Source: Floccularia luteovirens
Lineage: Eukaryota > Basidiomycota > Agaricomycetes > Agaricales > Squamanitaceae
Length of the DNA: 64,000 bases
Assembly: GCA_009739215.1 (NCBI GenBank)
Contig: VSJF01000011.1
Coordinates: 1,297,317 to 1,361,316 of the forward strand
Reading direction: 5' to 3'
Below the pieces are notes generated by a model. It was not told the origin of the DNA. It ran no database searches and saw only the letters and a program-made list of their open reading frames with translations. Below are positions 1 through 10,543 of the stretch, one piece after another (the stretch's first letter is position 1; the number at the start of each line of letters is the position of its first letter). The position numbers were made by a program, and so were the translations under genes.

Positions 1-801
1 TATATTCCGGAGAGCTTAGGTACGGAGATGGGATTGGGGCTCATTTCTCAAGCTTCAAAGTCTGTCGATGTGGGGGATAGTTGTGAAGACGTGGACGAAG
101 ACGGAGAAGACTCAAGAAGGGAAAGCGGGATGAGGAGAGATAGGGAAGACATTTGGGAGTGGATTTATACGATAAATCCAAAGAGGAACACCGTAGAACA
201 TACTATTATGACTAAGCTTCCCCAAAATCCATTGCTTTACCTGCGGTATTCAAATTCTTGCCTCGCCGGCGAATCCCCGAGCCCTCACAAACCCACTCTA
301 AACCCCAATGCCTCAATAATGCCGGGTTGCCGTACACCCATCTCCAGTCTCCGACCCGACCCCAACAACTGTACAATGTTGCGTTGCGTCAGCGCCGATG
401 CTGCGGGCGACGTGTCCTGTCGTGTTCTGTCTCAGTTCCAGAACCGTCGCTGGGAACTTTCCCGAATGTTCCCCAGAAATCACCATTCTTCCAGTCCTCG
501 GTCCCCCATAAACAGACGTATCACTTTTTGGGGGCGCTTGTTTAGTGTGTTTCCCAATTGTCTTCTCGCTCGAGTCAAAAGAAGACACTGGGGACAATCC
601 CTGATACCCGTACGGGGTGCAGCAACCCATGTTAGGCATACCACTTCTATTTCTCTTGGAAAAGCTGGTCCAAGTCTCTTTAGGAATAGCACAATAAAAA
701 AGTGTACATTTCAAGAATCCAACGTTTTCTATAGAATGAATCTCAAGGACAACATCCAAGACTGGCTTAGTACTGTGTTAACGGTCGGAGCCCGGCGGTA
801 A
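1..801 (+). CDS. uncertain open reading frame, possibly the 3' part of a gene starting left of the window
   Basis: The frame is open from the first base of the window to a TAA at about 799-801, with a first ATG at 28. The first 60 codons are rich in Asp, Glu and Arg, which looks more like real protein than the rest. After about position 250 the composition becomes Pro/Ser/Arg-rich, as in translated non-coding DNA. I recognise no domain, and no clear splice pattern ties it to anything downstream. It may be a terminal exon of a gene lying left of the window, or a chance ORF. Confidence 0.18.
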   Translation, partial: YIPESLGTEMGLGLISQASKSVDVGDSCEDVDEDGEDSRRESGMRRDREDIWEWIYTINPKRNTVEHTIMTKLPQNPLLYLRYSNSCLAGESPSPHKPTLNPNASIMPGCRTPISSLRPDPNNCTMLRCVSADAAGDVSCRVLSQFQNRRWELSRMFPRNHHSSSPRSPINRRITFWGRLFSVFPNCLLARVKRRHWGQSLIPVRGAATHVRHTTSISLGKAGPSLFRNSTIKKCTFQESNVFYRMNLKDNIQDWLSTVLTVGARR

Positions 802-1481
802 CAATTAAGCAAGGTCTCTATGACTTGTCATCCCTATACCACGGCATCACTACATACTTATTACGTTGCTTCGGTCATGAATGCATGATCCTTACAGTAG
901 ACTCGGAAAGAACAGTCAGCGATCTTAGCATTCCATCCGGTGTTCTCGTCCGCTTAGGTTGGGGCATCAACGTATCATCTACGTAGCTAAGTTACTAGAT
1001 CTCATGAATTGATACAGTCGTGCGAAATACATTGTCATTTCAGGGGCTTGCGTAATATGCTCGAGCACCGAGCTCATATACTTATCACAGTTATAAAAAG
1101 ACTGCTTTATCAAACTTGCTGTGATTTCAAATCACTGGTTTATCTTAAGCCAGAACCCGTGAAGTAATGAATCATCATAGATTACGTCGTATCATGAGTT
1201 GGGGGAATGAAGTGGGGACAGTTAGTAATTACTACCTTCTTTTCTGTTCAACAGTGTATACCCTCTGATCACATTTGGTCAGAGGAATAAGAGATAGCGA
1301 TGTAGAGAAGATGGTTTAAGAGATTAAATGAACATTACAGGTTGCCACTAATATTAATATCGACGTAGTGACAGCCAGATGTGACTTTTTTTGACATAGT
1401 GTGTCAGGATGGGTGTGGATAGATAGTATGGTTTCATGAAGAGATAAAGTGTAAATGTAAAGTGCAAGGGAGACAGATCAT
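802..1481. other. intergenic, no gene seen
   Basis: This stretch lies between the uncertain left-edge ORF and the 3' end of the MAM33-like gene. It is AT-rich with frequent stops in all frames. I see no coding exon, RNA gene or repeat in it. Confidence 0.5.
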
Positions 1482-2771
1482 CTAAGCATCAATAAATGAC
1501 TTGACTTTGCCTAGCCACTTGACATATTCCTATACGCGGGGGGAAAAAACGTTGAATCAGCAAGGCCGAACCCAAGCAATGATTAATATAAAAAGCGCTA
1601 ATCAAGTAGACTAACCTTCTGTTCTTTATGTTCCGCATACTCTGGAATGAATAGCGCCACTGTCTCGTTCACCCCTCGTTCCTGGAGGAATTTCTCAAAC
1701 TCTTCCTGCACGCTCATATCAAGGGTGTCGAACTATACAATGTCATCAGTCAGTCAAATAACGAGATACTATGTTTGAAAGCTTACTTGAGGACCGATGT
1801 ACAACCCACGTCGTTTCCAATCTGCTTCTGCAGTGAGCTCGGTCCCGATTTTTGTATCGGAAGTAGAATGAAATATTCTCCACTATGAAATGGCCCTTCT
1901 TGTGCAACCATATCCACACTGAGAGCTCCGGGAGCAGATTTCTACATTGAGGGAAAAAGATAAAGCAAAGGGGTCATTGTAAGTTGCAATATTTATCGTT
2001 GTCGTTAACAGAGTGACGCACTTTAGTGATCGACAACGACACGCGAATCGGGTAAGGGGTTTGTCCATCTTCCGAACCCTCAACTCCTTCTTCCGCCTGA
2101 AACTCCTCCTCCGATTGAATGTCGGCAATTGAAAACGTTAAACGGAGGCTAATTTGCATCGCATCAAAAATCCAATAATAATGACGTGCCATAAAGGGAA
2201 TACTTACTGTTCATTACCAAAGGTCCTGGATAATGAAACCTCATCGTTACCAGCCATATCGTCAATCTAATTGCAAGGGGTTTGCATTAGTAGGTGACAA
2301 AAGAGTGAAAAAAGGGAGACATACGGCCCACGTTCCCTGTTGCAAGAAGCTACTCAAGAACTCTGGTGTAGTTTCTACATCCTTGGCTGCCTCGTTCTCA
2401 TAAGTAAGTTCTTCCTGCAGTTTCTGTGAAAGTGCAATATCTGCTAGAGGAAGAAAGGAATGAATAAATAAACCAAGTGATAGAATATAATATTAAAATA
2501 CGATAAGTAGTTCAAGAAATATGTCAAAGATAAAATTTTTCCAGAAAAACATAAAATTTATTGGGTGCACAAAATCAAAAAACAACTTACTAGTTCCCTC
2601 CCCAAGCCTCAACGTCGAGCTAGAGAAAGCGCGAATAGCCGAGACTCGAGATACCTGGGAGAAAGCCGCAGCTTGACGTAGCTGAGCACCGGAAAGGAAG
2701 GAGCGGGCTGGCGTCAAATATTGACGTTGCGCAGTGGTACGGATGAGACGGAATGCGCGGGCTGCAGACAT
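1482..2771 (-). CDS. MAM33: mitochondrial p32/MAM33-family acidic matrix protein, seven exons, two apparent frameshifts
   Basis: The MAM33/p32 (gC1qBP, mitochondrial glycoprotein) family consists of acidic matrix proteins linked to respiratory function and mitochondrial ribosomes. The N-terminus (ATG at 2771) is a clear presequence, rich in Arg, Ala and Ser and lacking acidic residues for about 50 residues. Exons read: 2591-2771, 2325-2443, 2208-2266, 2022-2148, 1787-1941, 1616-1732, 1482-1529. The middle gives the acidic stretch SEEEFQAEEG; the 3' half gives the family signatures ELTAEADWKRRGLYIGPQ and SVQEEFEKFLQERG, ending in SFIDA. The fifth exon is two bases too long. The frame slips once near 1892-1896 (GGGCC on the coding strand) and again near 1859-1866 (TTCC), passing through VENISFY in a second frame. 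Removing one base at each place would give about 267 residues. It is either a pseudogene or, more likely, carries assembly errors. Family assignment is secure. Confidence 0.85.
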
Positions 2772-3813
2772 TTTTCGTTAGAGAAGTATAAGGACTGGGG
2801 AGCTGCGGAGTCGGAACAATATAGCAATTAGTTACAAGCTTGCAGAGCTTCGCAGTTAAAGTAAATATACCCGATATATAAGAATGAGACGAAACAAACG
2901 AAGTTGTTTTGTGAGAATGAGTTTCACCTGCGCTTTGCACAGTTACTTTTTTTTTTCTTTGACTTCTGCTATTTGGCTGTAGGTTTCGGGACAAACAAGC
3001 TGATGCGCTAGGAACACGTGACTGCAGCGCAAAGACAAAGTTTGTGCTAATGGCCAGCGGCTGCTACATTTTTCGGAGTTCACAGGGGGACCCTCCACCA
3101 TCTCTCATACATATATAAATACACTCGCGGATTAGAACCTGAACTGAAGAATGGGAAGAAGAAACTATCGCATAGGGAAGACAAAATTCCGCATGACAAA
3201 TTAAATGAACAAAGCTAAAGTTTACAAAGTACTATCAATGTCAGCGGGTCTTGCGGGTGAAATATGAATTACGATGTGCGTTATAAATACAGTAATGTCT
3301 GACAGAAGGTTCGGGGAAGGGGTTGATCGAGGTTCATCCGACCGTGACCCACAGACCCACCCGAGAAAATAGGACCACTCTCGCATGGATCGGAACAACG
3401 CAGTCATTTGCAGGATCAACTTAGCGGTCTTACTGCCTGTCATTCCGCAGCCTTCAAATCGTCCTCTTGTCAACCTCCTCTTCTGTACCACATGTCCCCG
3501 CTTATAACAATCATATTGTACCCTACTTTCAAGAAATCAACAGAAAAACTAGTTATAACCCCCCACCACCAAGCGGGTCTATCCCATCTCCTAGCTGTAA
3601 AATTTGATCGCGCTGTCTCGCGGATAGGTTTAAGGTGTGTTTTCCTCTTCCGTTGTTTGTCGTCGTCATTCCAGGCCGGATTGTAATAAAGTCCCTATTT
3701 CAGATAGGTTCAAATAGCTGGCCTACTTGGCACAGTTTCCTCTCCAGAAAGAAAAGAAAGAAATTATCCCAAACCAAATCAAACCCTTGCAAATCGAAAT
3801 TTAAATACACAAA
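2772..3813. promoter_or_regulatory. divergent intergenic region between MAM33 and the Pcl-like cyclin
   Basis: About 1 kb separates two divergently transcribed genes and should hold both promoters. A CACGTGAC motif lies near 3015-3022 on the MAM33 side. Short ORFs here (for example 3222-3491 on minus) have no recognisable domain or splice-supported extension. I see no RNA gene. Confidence 0.35.
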
Positions 3814-4761
3814 ATGCCTTCGCGCGTTCAAACCACTCCGCAATATCACCCACAGAGCCATAAACAACAACGTAAAGTTGAGCCATACTCTGAGGAGACT
3901 CTGCGTATTTCTGAGATATGTGCCACTTATCTTGATTATGCTTATCCTCCTACCAAGGCGACCACCCATGGCCCCACTTTGCACCCCTTCATCGCACATA
4001 TAATCCATAGCACACGTTTGCCCCCCTCTGTAGCCTCTGCGGCGCTTATCCTATTACAGAGACTCCGTCTCCGTCTTGGATCACGCAAGCCGAAATATAT
4101 ATATCCATCATCCTCGTCCTCCTCATCCACCACCTCCTCTTCATCCTCATCCTCATCCCTACCTACAACGAAGCTCTCACTCCCCAGCTCACTTGTCTCA
4201 GTCCACCCCTCCCTCCTCTTCCTCGCCGCATATATCCACGCTGCCCAAGAACACTGTCTCCCAGGGTCCGCAGTATTCCATCGTACATACTGGGCCAACC
4301 TCGCCGAACTCTCACCGCGCCACATTGGCTCCCTCCAACGCCGCTTCTGTAACGCGTTAGGCGGGAATGTACGTGTCTACCCAAGCTATGCTGCCCTCCT
4401 TGAAAACATGCACGGTCCTTTCTCAGTAGGCGGTGTACGTGTATGGGGTAAAGAGGAACGCACCGACGAGTGGCCAATGGATGATGATGAGGACGAGGAT
4501 GGTGATTGCGATGATGGGGAAGGCCAAACTTGTGGCCAATGTATGGCACCTAACATATGGGAAACCGACAGGTTGAGAGAGGATGATATTTGGGACGATA
4601 CTTACGAAGGCGAAGACGATGATTCGGAGGATGATTCTCTTGAATCTTGGGCTTCGTCTCACTCGTATTCGAATACGCAGATTATTCATGAAAGTCGAGA
4701 TAGTCTTAACACTCGCTCTGTCAAAGCAAGACTTGCGTCGTTACTCAAATTCAGTCCTTAA
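3814..4761 (+). CDS. Pho80/Pcl-like cyclin-domain protein with acidic tail
   Basis: This is an intronless 315-residue protein. Residues about 30-150 resemble the fungal Pcl/Pho80 cyclin box: YSEETLRISEICATYLDYAY, then TLHPFIAHIIHSTRLPP and ASAALILLQRL, then SLLFLAAYIHAA, and later NLAELSPRHIGSLQRRF. Pcl cyclins bind Pho85-type kinases to control polarity, the cell cycle and phosphate or glycogen metabolism. A poly-Ser/Thr insertion (about 4105-4165) splits the cyclin box between the first helices and LFLAAYIHAA. The C-terminal third is strongly acidic, with runs of Asp and Glu (about 4480-4660). That tail is unusual for a Pcl protein and may be regulatory. The start is the first ATG, in A-rich context. 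The cyclin assignment is fairly good; the Pcl subclass and partner kinase are inferred. Confidence 0.65.
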   Translation: MPSRVQTTPQYHPQSHKQQRKVEPYSEETLRISEICATYLDYAYPPTKATTHGPTLHPFIAHIIHSTRLPPSVASAALILLQRLRLRLGSRKPKYIYPSSSSSSSTTSSSSSSSSLPTTKLSLPSSLVSVHPSLLFLAAYIHAAQEHCLPGSAVFHRTYWANLAELSPRHIGSLQRRFCNALGGNVRVYPSYAALLENMHGPFSVGGVRVWGKEERTDEWPMDDDEDEDGDCDDGEGQTCGQCMAPNIWETDRLREDDIWDDTYEGEDDDSEDDSLESWASSHSYSNTQIIHESRDSLNTRSVKARLASLLKFSP

Positions 4762-5101
4762 ACCGAACCCCTTTCACATATTGGGGTTCAACTGGGTTTG
4801 AGACTCTAGTGGTAAACCCCCCTTATCGTTACCCCCATTGCCATGATATCCCAAAAATTGCAAATATGTATTTTGTCATTCCAGCTATAGTCCACTACGA
4901 TCCGTTGTATGTATTCACATTTCAATTTTATTCTATAATATACATGACTTAATTGAAGATGTGAACTATCCAATGAGAGACTTGAATGAATGTAATTACT
5001 AGGATGTTGTGACTACAAATTATTGCAAGTAGTGGAATTCTAGAAGAATAAATAAATAAAAATAATTTGTAGTCATTTTAATAGTCGCTAATTTTGTGGT
5101 C

Positions 5102-8100
5102 CTATGCCGATGGAGCACCGTTGGTAACTGTGGGATTTCGTGCAAGCGTTGCTCCCACACGCTGCGCCTGCATACTACTAAACCGGTGAAGCTCTTCTGG
5201 CTTCATACTAATCTTCCCACCGAAACCAACCTTCCGCGCTGCACGTTTAATGAATGATACTCTGTTCGAGTAGAGTGATTCGTGAAGTGATGCCGCTCGA
5301 GATTTCGTGCGAGTAACTGTAACCCCCGTTGCACCTTCCCTCTTCATTTGGTTCTCGCGGCGTTGGCGAATGGATTTGATCACGGTCGCCCTCATCGCAA
5401 ACTTTATCAGGTCCATTGGGACGAACCAAATAATATTCTAATAAAAGATGCATTAGAACTCAAATGTCAATGCCAATACCGTTTACGTACCCAGACCCAA
5501 ACTATTCCAACCCATCCACCCGAAACCCCTGCAAGCTGCGTGAAGCCCCAATCACCATATACGGCAATGATGGAGGATACAAGTTGTGCGAGGCAGAATG
5601 CGCCAAGTAGTGCGAATGATGGACGCTCCATAAAGAAGAACCCATGCGAACGCGTAACGAAGATCAACGCTTGGGAGATGATAGCAACTTGGAGATATAC
5701 AACCGAATGCAGACCAGGGTCATTGGCTTGAATGGGATTCGTTTTTAGTGACACGTGGAATTTGTCTTGGAAGAACGTCGTTTTCAAGATGATGGCAACC
5801 AAGACAATCCTGAATTCATAAAGGTCAACAGAGGCATTTACAGCAATTCTCAAAATACTCACGTTGAGGCGGTAAGATATAGTCCATACGCGGTGGCCAA
5901 CGCAAATATTTCTACCAGGTCCCAACTATCTGGTGTTTTTGAAGGCAGGACGCGGTCAACAGATAGGGTCATGATGGTTCCGTCGTTCAGAAGGGCAATA
6001 ATAAGTACCATAAATGGTGGAAAGTCAAATTTGAATGCAAACGCGAGGATTGAGAAGCATACGACGATACGGATGGTGACTGCGCAGGCATATATCGAAT
6101 AGTTTCGCATACGTTGAAAGATGATACGAGATTGGCGGATTGCGTGAACGATGGTAGACAGACCAGGCTCTGTCAATACAATATCTGCGGCTCCACGTGC
6201 AGCATCAGTTGCACCTTCCACCGCAATTCCGACATTTGCTCGAGAGAGGGCTGGAGCGTCATTCGCACCATCACCGGTCATCGCACAGAGATGACCGAGT
6301 GCTTGCAAACGCTTTACGATTTCGTATTTGTGCTCTGGGAATACGCCTGCGAACCCGTCTGCATCCATAATCAACTCATCGAGATTTGCATGTTTGCTTC
6401 CAGGAGCTGGTCCATCCTTCAGAACCTTAGCGGGGTACATGTGATCACCAAGTCCGAGTCTACGGCCTGTTTCTTTTGCGATTGCAAGCTGGTCACCAGT
6501 GACCATCTTGACTTTAACGCCTAGGTCCAATGCATCGTCTATTGTCTGCTTAGTGTCAGCGCGTGGAGGATCAAAAATCGCCAGGAGACCAATAAGCTCA
6601 AATCCATTCCCTTCTGCTTCCACATTATCACCATTAAGTTCCTCATAAGCAACTGCGAGGGCACGGAGGCCTCTGGTAGCGTATTCCTCGACATCGGCTT
6701 CGAGCTTGTCCTCTAGCTCTTCAGTCTTGTTCCGAGTGCAGAGTTCAATGATGATACCGGTCATTCCCTTTGTGACTCTCTTCAATTTGCCCGTAGATTC
6801 TTCACGATATGTGATCTCTGTACGCTTGTCCACTGGGTTGAAAGGTTTGAAGTCGAGTAATTTGATACCCGCCCGAGCGCGAGATTGGTCTCCTAGAGCT
6901 TGGACGACAGCCATGTCAATGGCATCTTGGTTCTCGGTGCGAGAAGCGTATGCGGAAAGTAGAATAATATCGTCAACGGAAAACGATCCATACGGTTTGA
7001 CAGTATTCCGGTCAATTGTAAGTTTGTTGGTAGTGAGTGTCCCTGTCTTATCGGAACACAAAATGGTGACGCCGGCCAATTCTTCTATGGCAGTTATCCG
7101 AGTTACAATAGCCTTGTACTTCGCCAGCTGTTGTGCACCGACGGCGAGAGTTACGGATAGAACTGTGGGCATGGCGATAGGAATTCCACCAATCAAGAGC
7201 ACCAAGATGTTATTGAGACCGCGACGATATGAGTACCTGAATCCCGCGTAAAGGACAAGGATCTCAGCTAACACAAATATTCCAATAGTGACGAGACAGA
7301 ATGTTCCGATATGAGCAAGAATTCGCTGCAAATGACCAGTAGTATCATCGTCCTGACCAACTAGTGATGCAGCGCGACCAAAGAATGTATTAGGGCCGGT
7401 GGAGATTACCATCCCTTCTGCTTCTCCCTGCTTGCATGTAGACCCTCTGGTAAATGATGTCTTGAATGAACGGTGGAAATGAAATAAACAGGAAGAAACA
7501 TACGAGAAACATTGATCACCGACCCCCTTCGATTGAGGTAAAGATTCTCCGGTTAAAGCAGCCTGATCAATCGATACGTTTACTGCCTCAGTAAGACGAG
7601 TGTCGCCAGGGACAATATCGCCAATCTTGAACGAAACCATGTCACCGGGGACGAGGTTGGATGAATCTATCTCCTTCCACGAGCCGTCACGCTTGACTTT
7701 TGCCTTGGGCGCTAGCGAATCCATGAGGGCTTTAACAGCATTACCGGCGTTGCGCTCTTCGATGAAACCGATCGTCGAGTTAATGAAGAGAAGAGCTATA
7801 ATTCCTAGGAAATCCTCCCAGTCTGGTGGCTGACCCTGACCATTTGACAAAACAATTGCGACGAGAGCGGCTGCTTCCATGACCCACGATAACGGGTTCC
7901 ACATAAAGCTTAAAAACTGCTATATATAAGAATATGACGTCATGCAAGAGCAGAAATGACAGACCTGAAGAAAAGCGTTCTCTTTTTTCTCTTCCAACTT
8001 GTTCGGCCCAAATAACTCTAACCGTCGTTGAGCTTCTTCGTTAGTCAGTCCTGTTTCAGTTGCTTGTAGAAGTTTGAACAAATCGCCAATATCGACTGTC

Positions 8101-8396
8101 TCCAGGTCCACTTTTTCTTTGTCGTATAGATCAGCAGCTTTTAGTTCAATCTACAAGAGCGTTTCTTAATCAAACATCTCGCCAAAATCAGTTAATTAAC
8201 ATACGGTTGACATGTCAACATTAGCATCTGTAAATATCTTCAGCCAGCGGGTGGAAGTGAAAATTACATGGCACGCACGCGTAGGTTTTTCTTCTTCATG
8301 GCCAAAGTCCTTGTATTCCCTCTTCTTCCGTTCAGGTTCTGCCTGACCGGTTGGAGCGGTCTGCTGTTTAGTCCCATCATGAGTGTCGTCGGACAT
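5102..8396 (-). CDS. PMA1: plasma membrane H+-ATPase (P3A-type), seven exons
   Basis: Pma1 is the main electrogenic proton pump of fungal plasma membranes and powers nutrient uptake. Exons: 8279-8396, 8205-8227 (23 nt), 7965-8150, 7504-7916, 5863-7446, 5491-5809, 5102-5437. They sum to 2,979 nt, giving 992 residues with every junction in phase. Visible P-type motifs, in order, are LTGES (actuator), CSDKTGTLT (phosphorylated Asp), MVTGDQ and TGDGANDAPAL (hinge). N-terminal elements include KREYKDFGHEEEKPTHANVD and ELFGPNKLEEKKENAFLQ; the membrane region has MWNPLSWVMEAAALVAIVLS. The C-terminus is a long basic regulatory tail, as in fungal pumps controlled by phosphorylation. The first intron uses a GTGCGT donor, the same variant as one MAM33 intron. 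It looks intact and functional. Confidence 0.97.
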
Positions 8397-9025
8397 GACA
8401 GCAAAGTCTAGTAGTTGAACAATTGAAAGAGGTGGGCTTAGAAAGTAGATGAGGTAGGAAAATAGGATGGGGAGTAACTATGAATTGGCAAAGAACCTTT
8501 CTTATATCTCCCTCGATCACATGGAAAACATCGGCAAATATATTTCATAACTCAACTTACTGCCAGCCACTCCGGCTCTATCGCACCAGACATCATATTT
8601 CAGCCGAAAACCCTCAAGGTTCGTTGTCATATCAGTACATACCCATGTTAGTAGGTTGTATGTTTCCCTGATTCAACATCTTCCAGTGGTTAAATTGCTG
8701 TTTCCTTGTCTCAGCTTTTGACATGTACGATTGCGCAGTAATTTACTTTCTAAAACATAACTTGACCAAAACCACGGCACACGTACCCCAGTCTGTATAT
8801 GCCGAGGAACCTAGTTTTCATAGACGATATCATCGGTGGTGTCGTGAAGTATCACTGTGGAGCGGTGGAAACTGAGAGGGATTTCTGCGCACTGCCATTA
8901 CAACTTGATTACAACACACAACTGCTGTGGTGTTGTAATATAGATGCCGTTGTGCCGGTTCGATGCAGCCGGTCTGTTTATAGATAACATTATTTATATA
9001 AATAGATTTCGAACTATGAGGTCAC
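8397..9025. other. PMA1 upstream region, no gene seen
   Basis: This stretch lies upstream of PMA1 and should contain its promoter. No exon, RNA gene or repeat is recognisable. The small plus-strand ORFs here have no domain and no splice continuity. Confidence 0.4.
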
Positions 9026-9640
9026 TCAATAACGGAATATCAATCGGACACCACCTTCAAGGACTTCCTTAATAAACATTCCCATGACGCCAAGCGGTTG
9101 TCCGGAACCACAAAATGATACTTTTAATGGAGCATATGGTATGTGCATTGTAAAAAGACAGAGTCCAAGTATAGGATGATGGTTACTGTTGCCAACAATA
9201 GTGCTCCATGTTAAGCTCATAATCCAGTCGACAGTATAATTGGGCTTGCAACCATATGCCCACCATCCACTGGTGAGTAGTCGATTGCTGCGAAAAATTG
9301 GGTAGATTGTAAGTGTTGGATTCGATTCATGTACATGCACAATGCACGAACCCATGTGCAGTTTGAATGTAGGTGGGGCTTTTGATGACGTTATCCAGGA
9401 GCTGAGGGAAGGTCTTGCGGAAGGCGTACATACCTTGGTTTTGCATTTTGAGCCATTGAAGTATCCAACTAAATGACATTGATTGGAATAGGCTGATGGT
9501 GATGGGACTCACATGAGATGTGCTATGAGGACAGTACTATAAATGGTCACATATTCAAGCGTTAGAGCTTGGAGAGTCTGTAGGTCGAGGGATCATGTAT
9601 GCGATGGAGTATACATGGGACTGGGCGAATAATTGAGTAG
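9026..9640 (-). pseudogene. decayed ERG4/ERG24-type sterol reductase fragment
   Basis: Reading leftward on minus, broken frames spell the C-terminal half of the sterol C-14/C-24(28) reductase family. Around 9400-9460 is RKTFPQLLDN...KSPTYIQTAHG; around 9240-9310 is NRLLTSGWWAYGCKPNYTVDWIMSLTWS, matching the family signature LLTSGWW.Y.RKPNYTADWI.SLTW. Beyond that the frame shifts to a stretch like PILYLDSVFLQ, and the conserved terminal HR..RD..C..KYG.DW element is not recognisable. An intron-like GTATGT follows QWLKMQNQ. No intact upstream half (transmembrane helices) was found out to 10.5 kb. Erg4 and Erg24 act in ergosterol synthesis in the ER membrane. I infer a relic; the intact copy must lie elsewhere. 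Confidence 0.55.
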
Positions 9641-10543
9641 GGAAGTGAGTTAAATTTCTCGAGAAAGCAACTGCAGCAAAGTTCTAGAAAATGACTTGCA
9701 AGACGGCGGCCTTCTTCTAGTTGTAATCGCCTACTCCTACTAGATGTGGACCACCCTAAGTTGGTAGGTTCTTCCACTTTAAGGATGTTGATGTTTTTTT
9801 TTTCTTGTCTTCCTCCTCGCAACTGAGTCATTCAACCTTGAGCTTGAGCTTTTGACGTTATCAGGCTTGGCTGCTCGACGCAGGACTCTCGCGTTGCCGA
9901 TGTCTTCATTAGCATAGTTTTCGGAATTTTCAACACTTCTTCTTGTGTACTCGAGTAGATAACTCCGGAACTGTCACCGATGGATACCACAAAGAATTTC
10001 CTTAATCAACAACGCACAAAAATCTTCCTTCAGACTAAGTCCTAAGTGATAGTCTGGCATCACAAACTGCATTCTAGTTTGGTTTCTCGAAGATGGAGTA
10101 AATATATATTAGATATACCTTATAGATGTGAGCGCACATCCTCCAGAGGAAAGATTTGATATCGTCTACAGATGAAGAATATACCAGCTTTCCATCGTAA
10201 AACGAGAGGCAAAACCAGAGGTAATGCTTATCTTGTTCTTTGCCCACTTCCGTGATAGCAAGCGTTAACTTTGGTTGCTGCTGTTTTGGCTGTGTACCAC
10301 CATTGGCAAAGCCCTTTTCAAATTACTTCGCGGGTTGCTGTTGTCCCCATCTGTTGTGGCAACCATAGTTTTAGAGTGATATTTTGAAAAGACCTTGCCT
10401 TGTACAGAGACATTTTATATACAGAGACATTTTATACATACCAGGTACAAGCCAAGACGGTATTTTTTCGGATGTATAATCAAGATTAAACGTTGGAATT
10501 TCTTGTTTTGCTGATGCACAAAATGCTATAGATATTATAATAT
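9641..10543. other. no confident gene; one unresolved minus-strand ORF
   Basis: A minus-strand stretch at about 10117-10320 reads PKLTLAITEVGKEQDKHY and LWFCLSFYDGKLVYSS, which looks protein-like. It has no start codon, no matching family in memory and no splice-consistent continuation. It could be a remnant exon. Nothing else is visible apart from a short tandem duplication of ACAGAGACATTTTATA near 10406-10437. Confidence 0.3.

Noticed and set aside
1482..2771. Programmed ribosomal frameshifting to explain MAM33
   Set aside because: Two slips in one short exon at unrelated short homopolymers, with no slippery heptamer or structure, and no precedent in this family. Sequence error or pseudogene is simpler.
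5348..7251. Plus-strand ORFs of 115-181 codons opposite PMA1
   Set aside because: They are antisense shadows of the highly conserved PMA1 exons. No independent splice signals or domains.
10117..10320. Possible exon reading PKLTLAITEVGKEQDKHY
   Set aside because: No start, no matching family and no phase-consistent neighbour exon. Not enough to call a gene.
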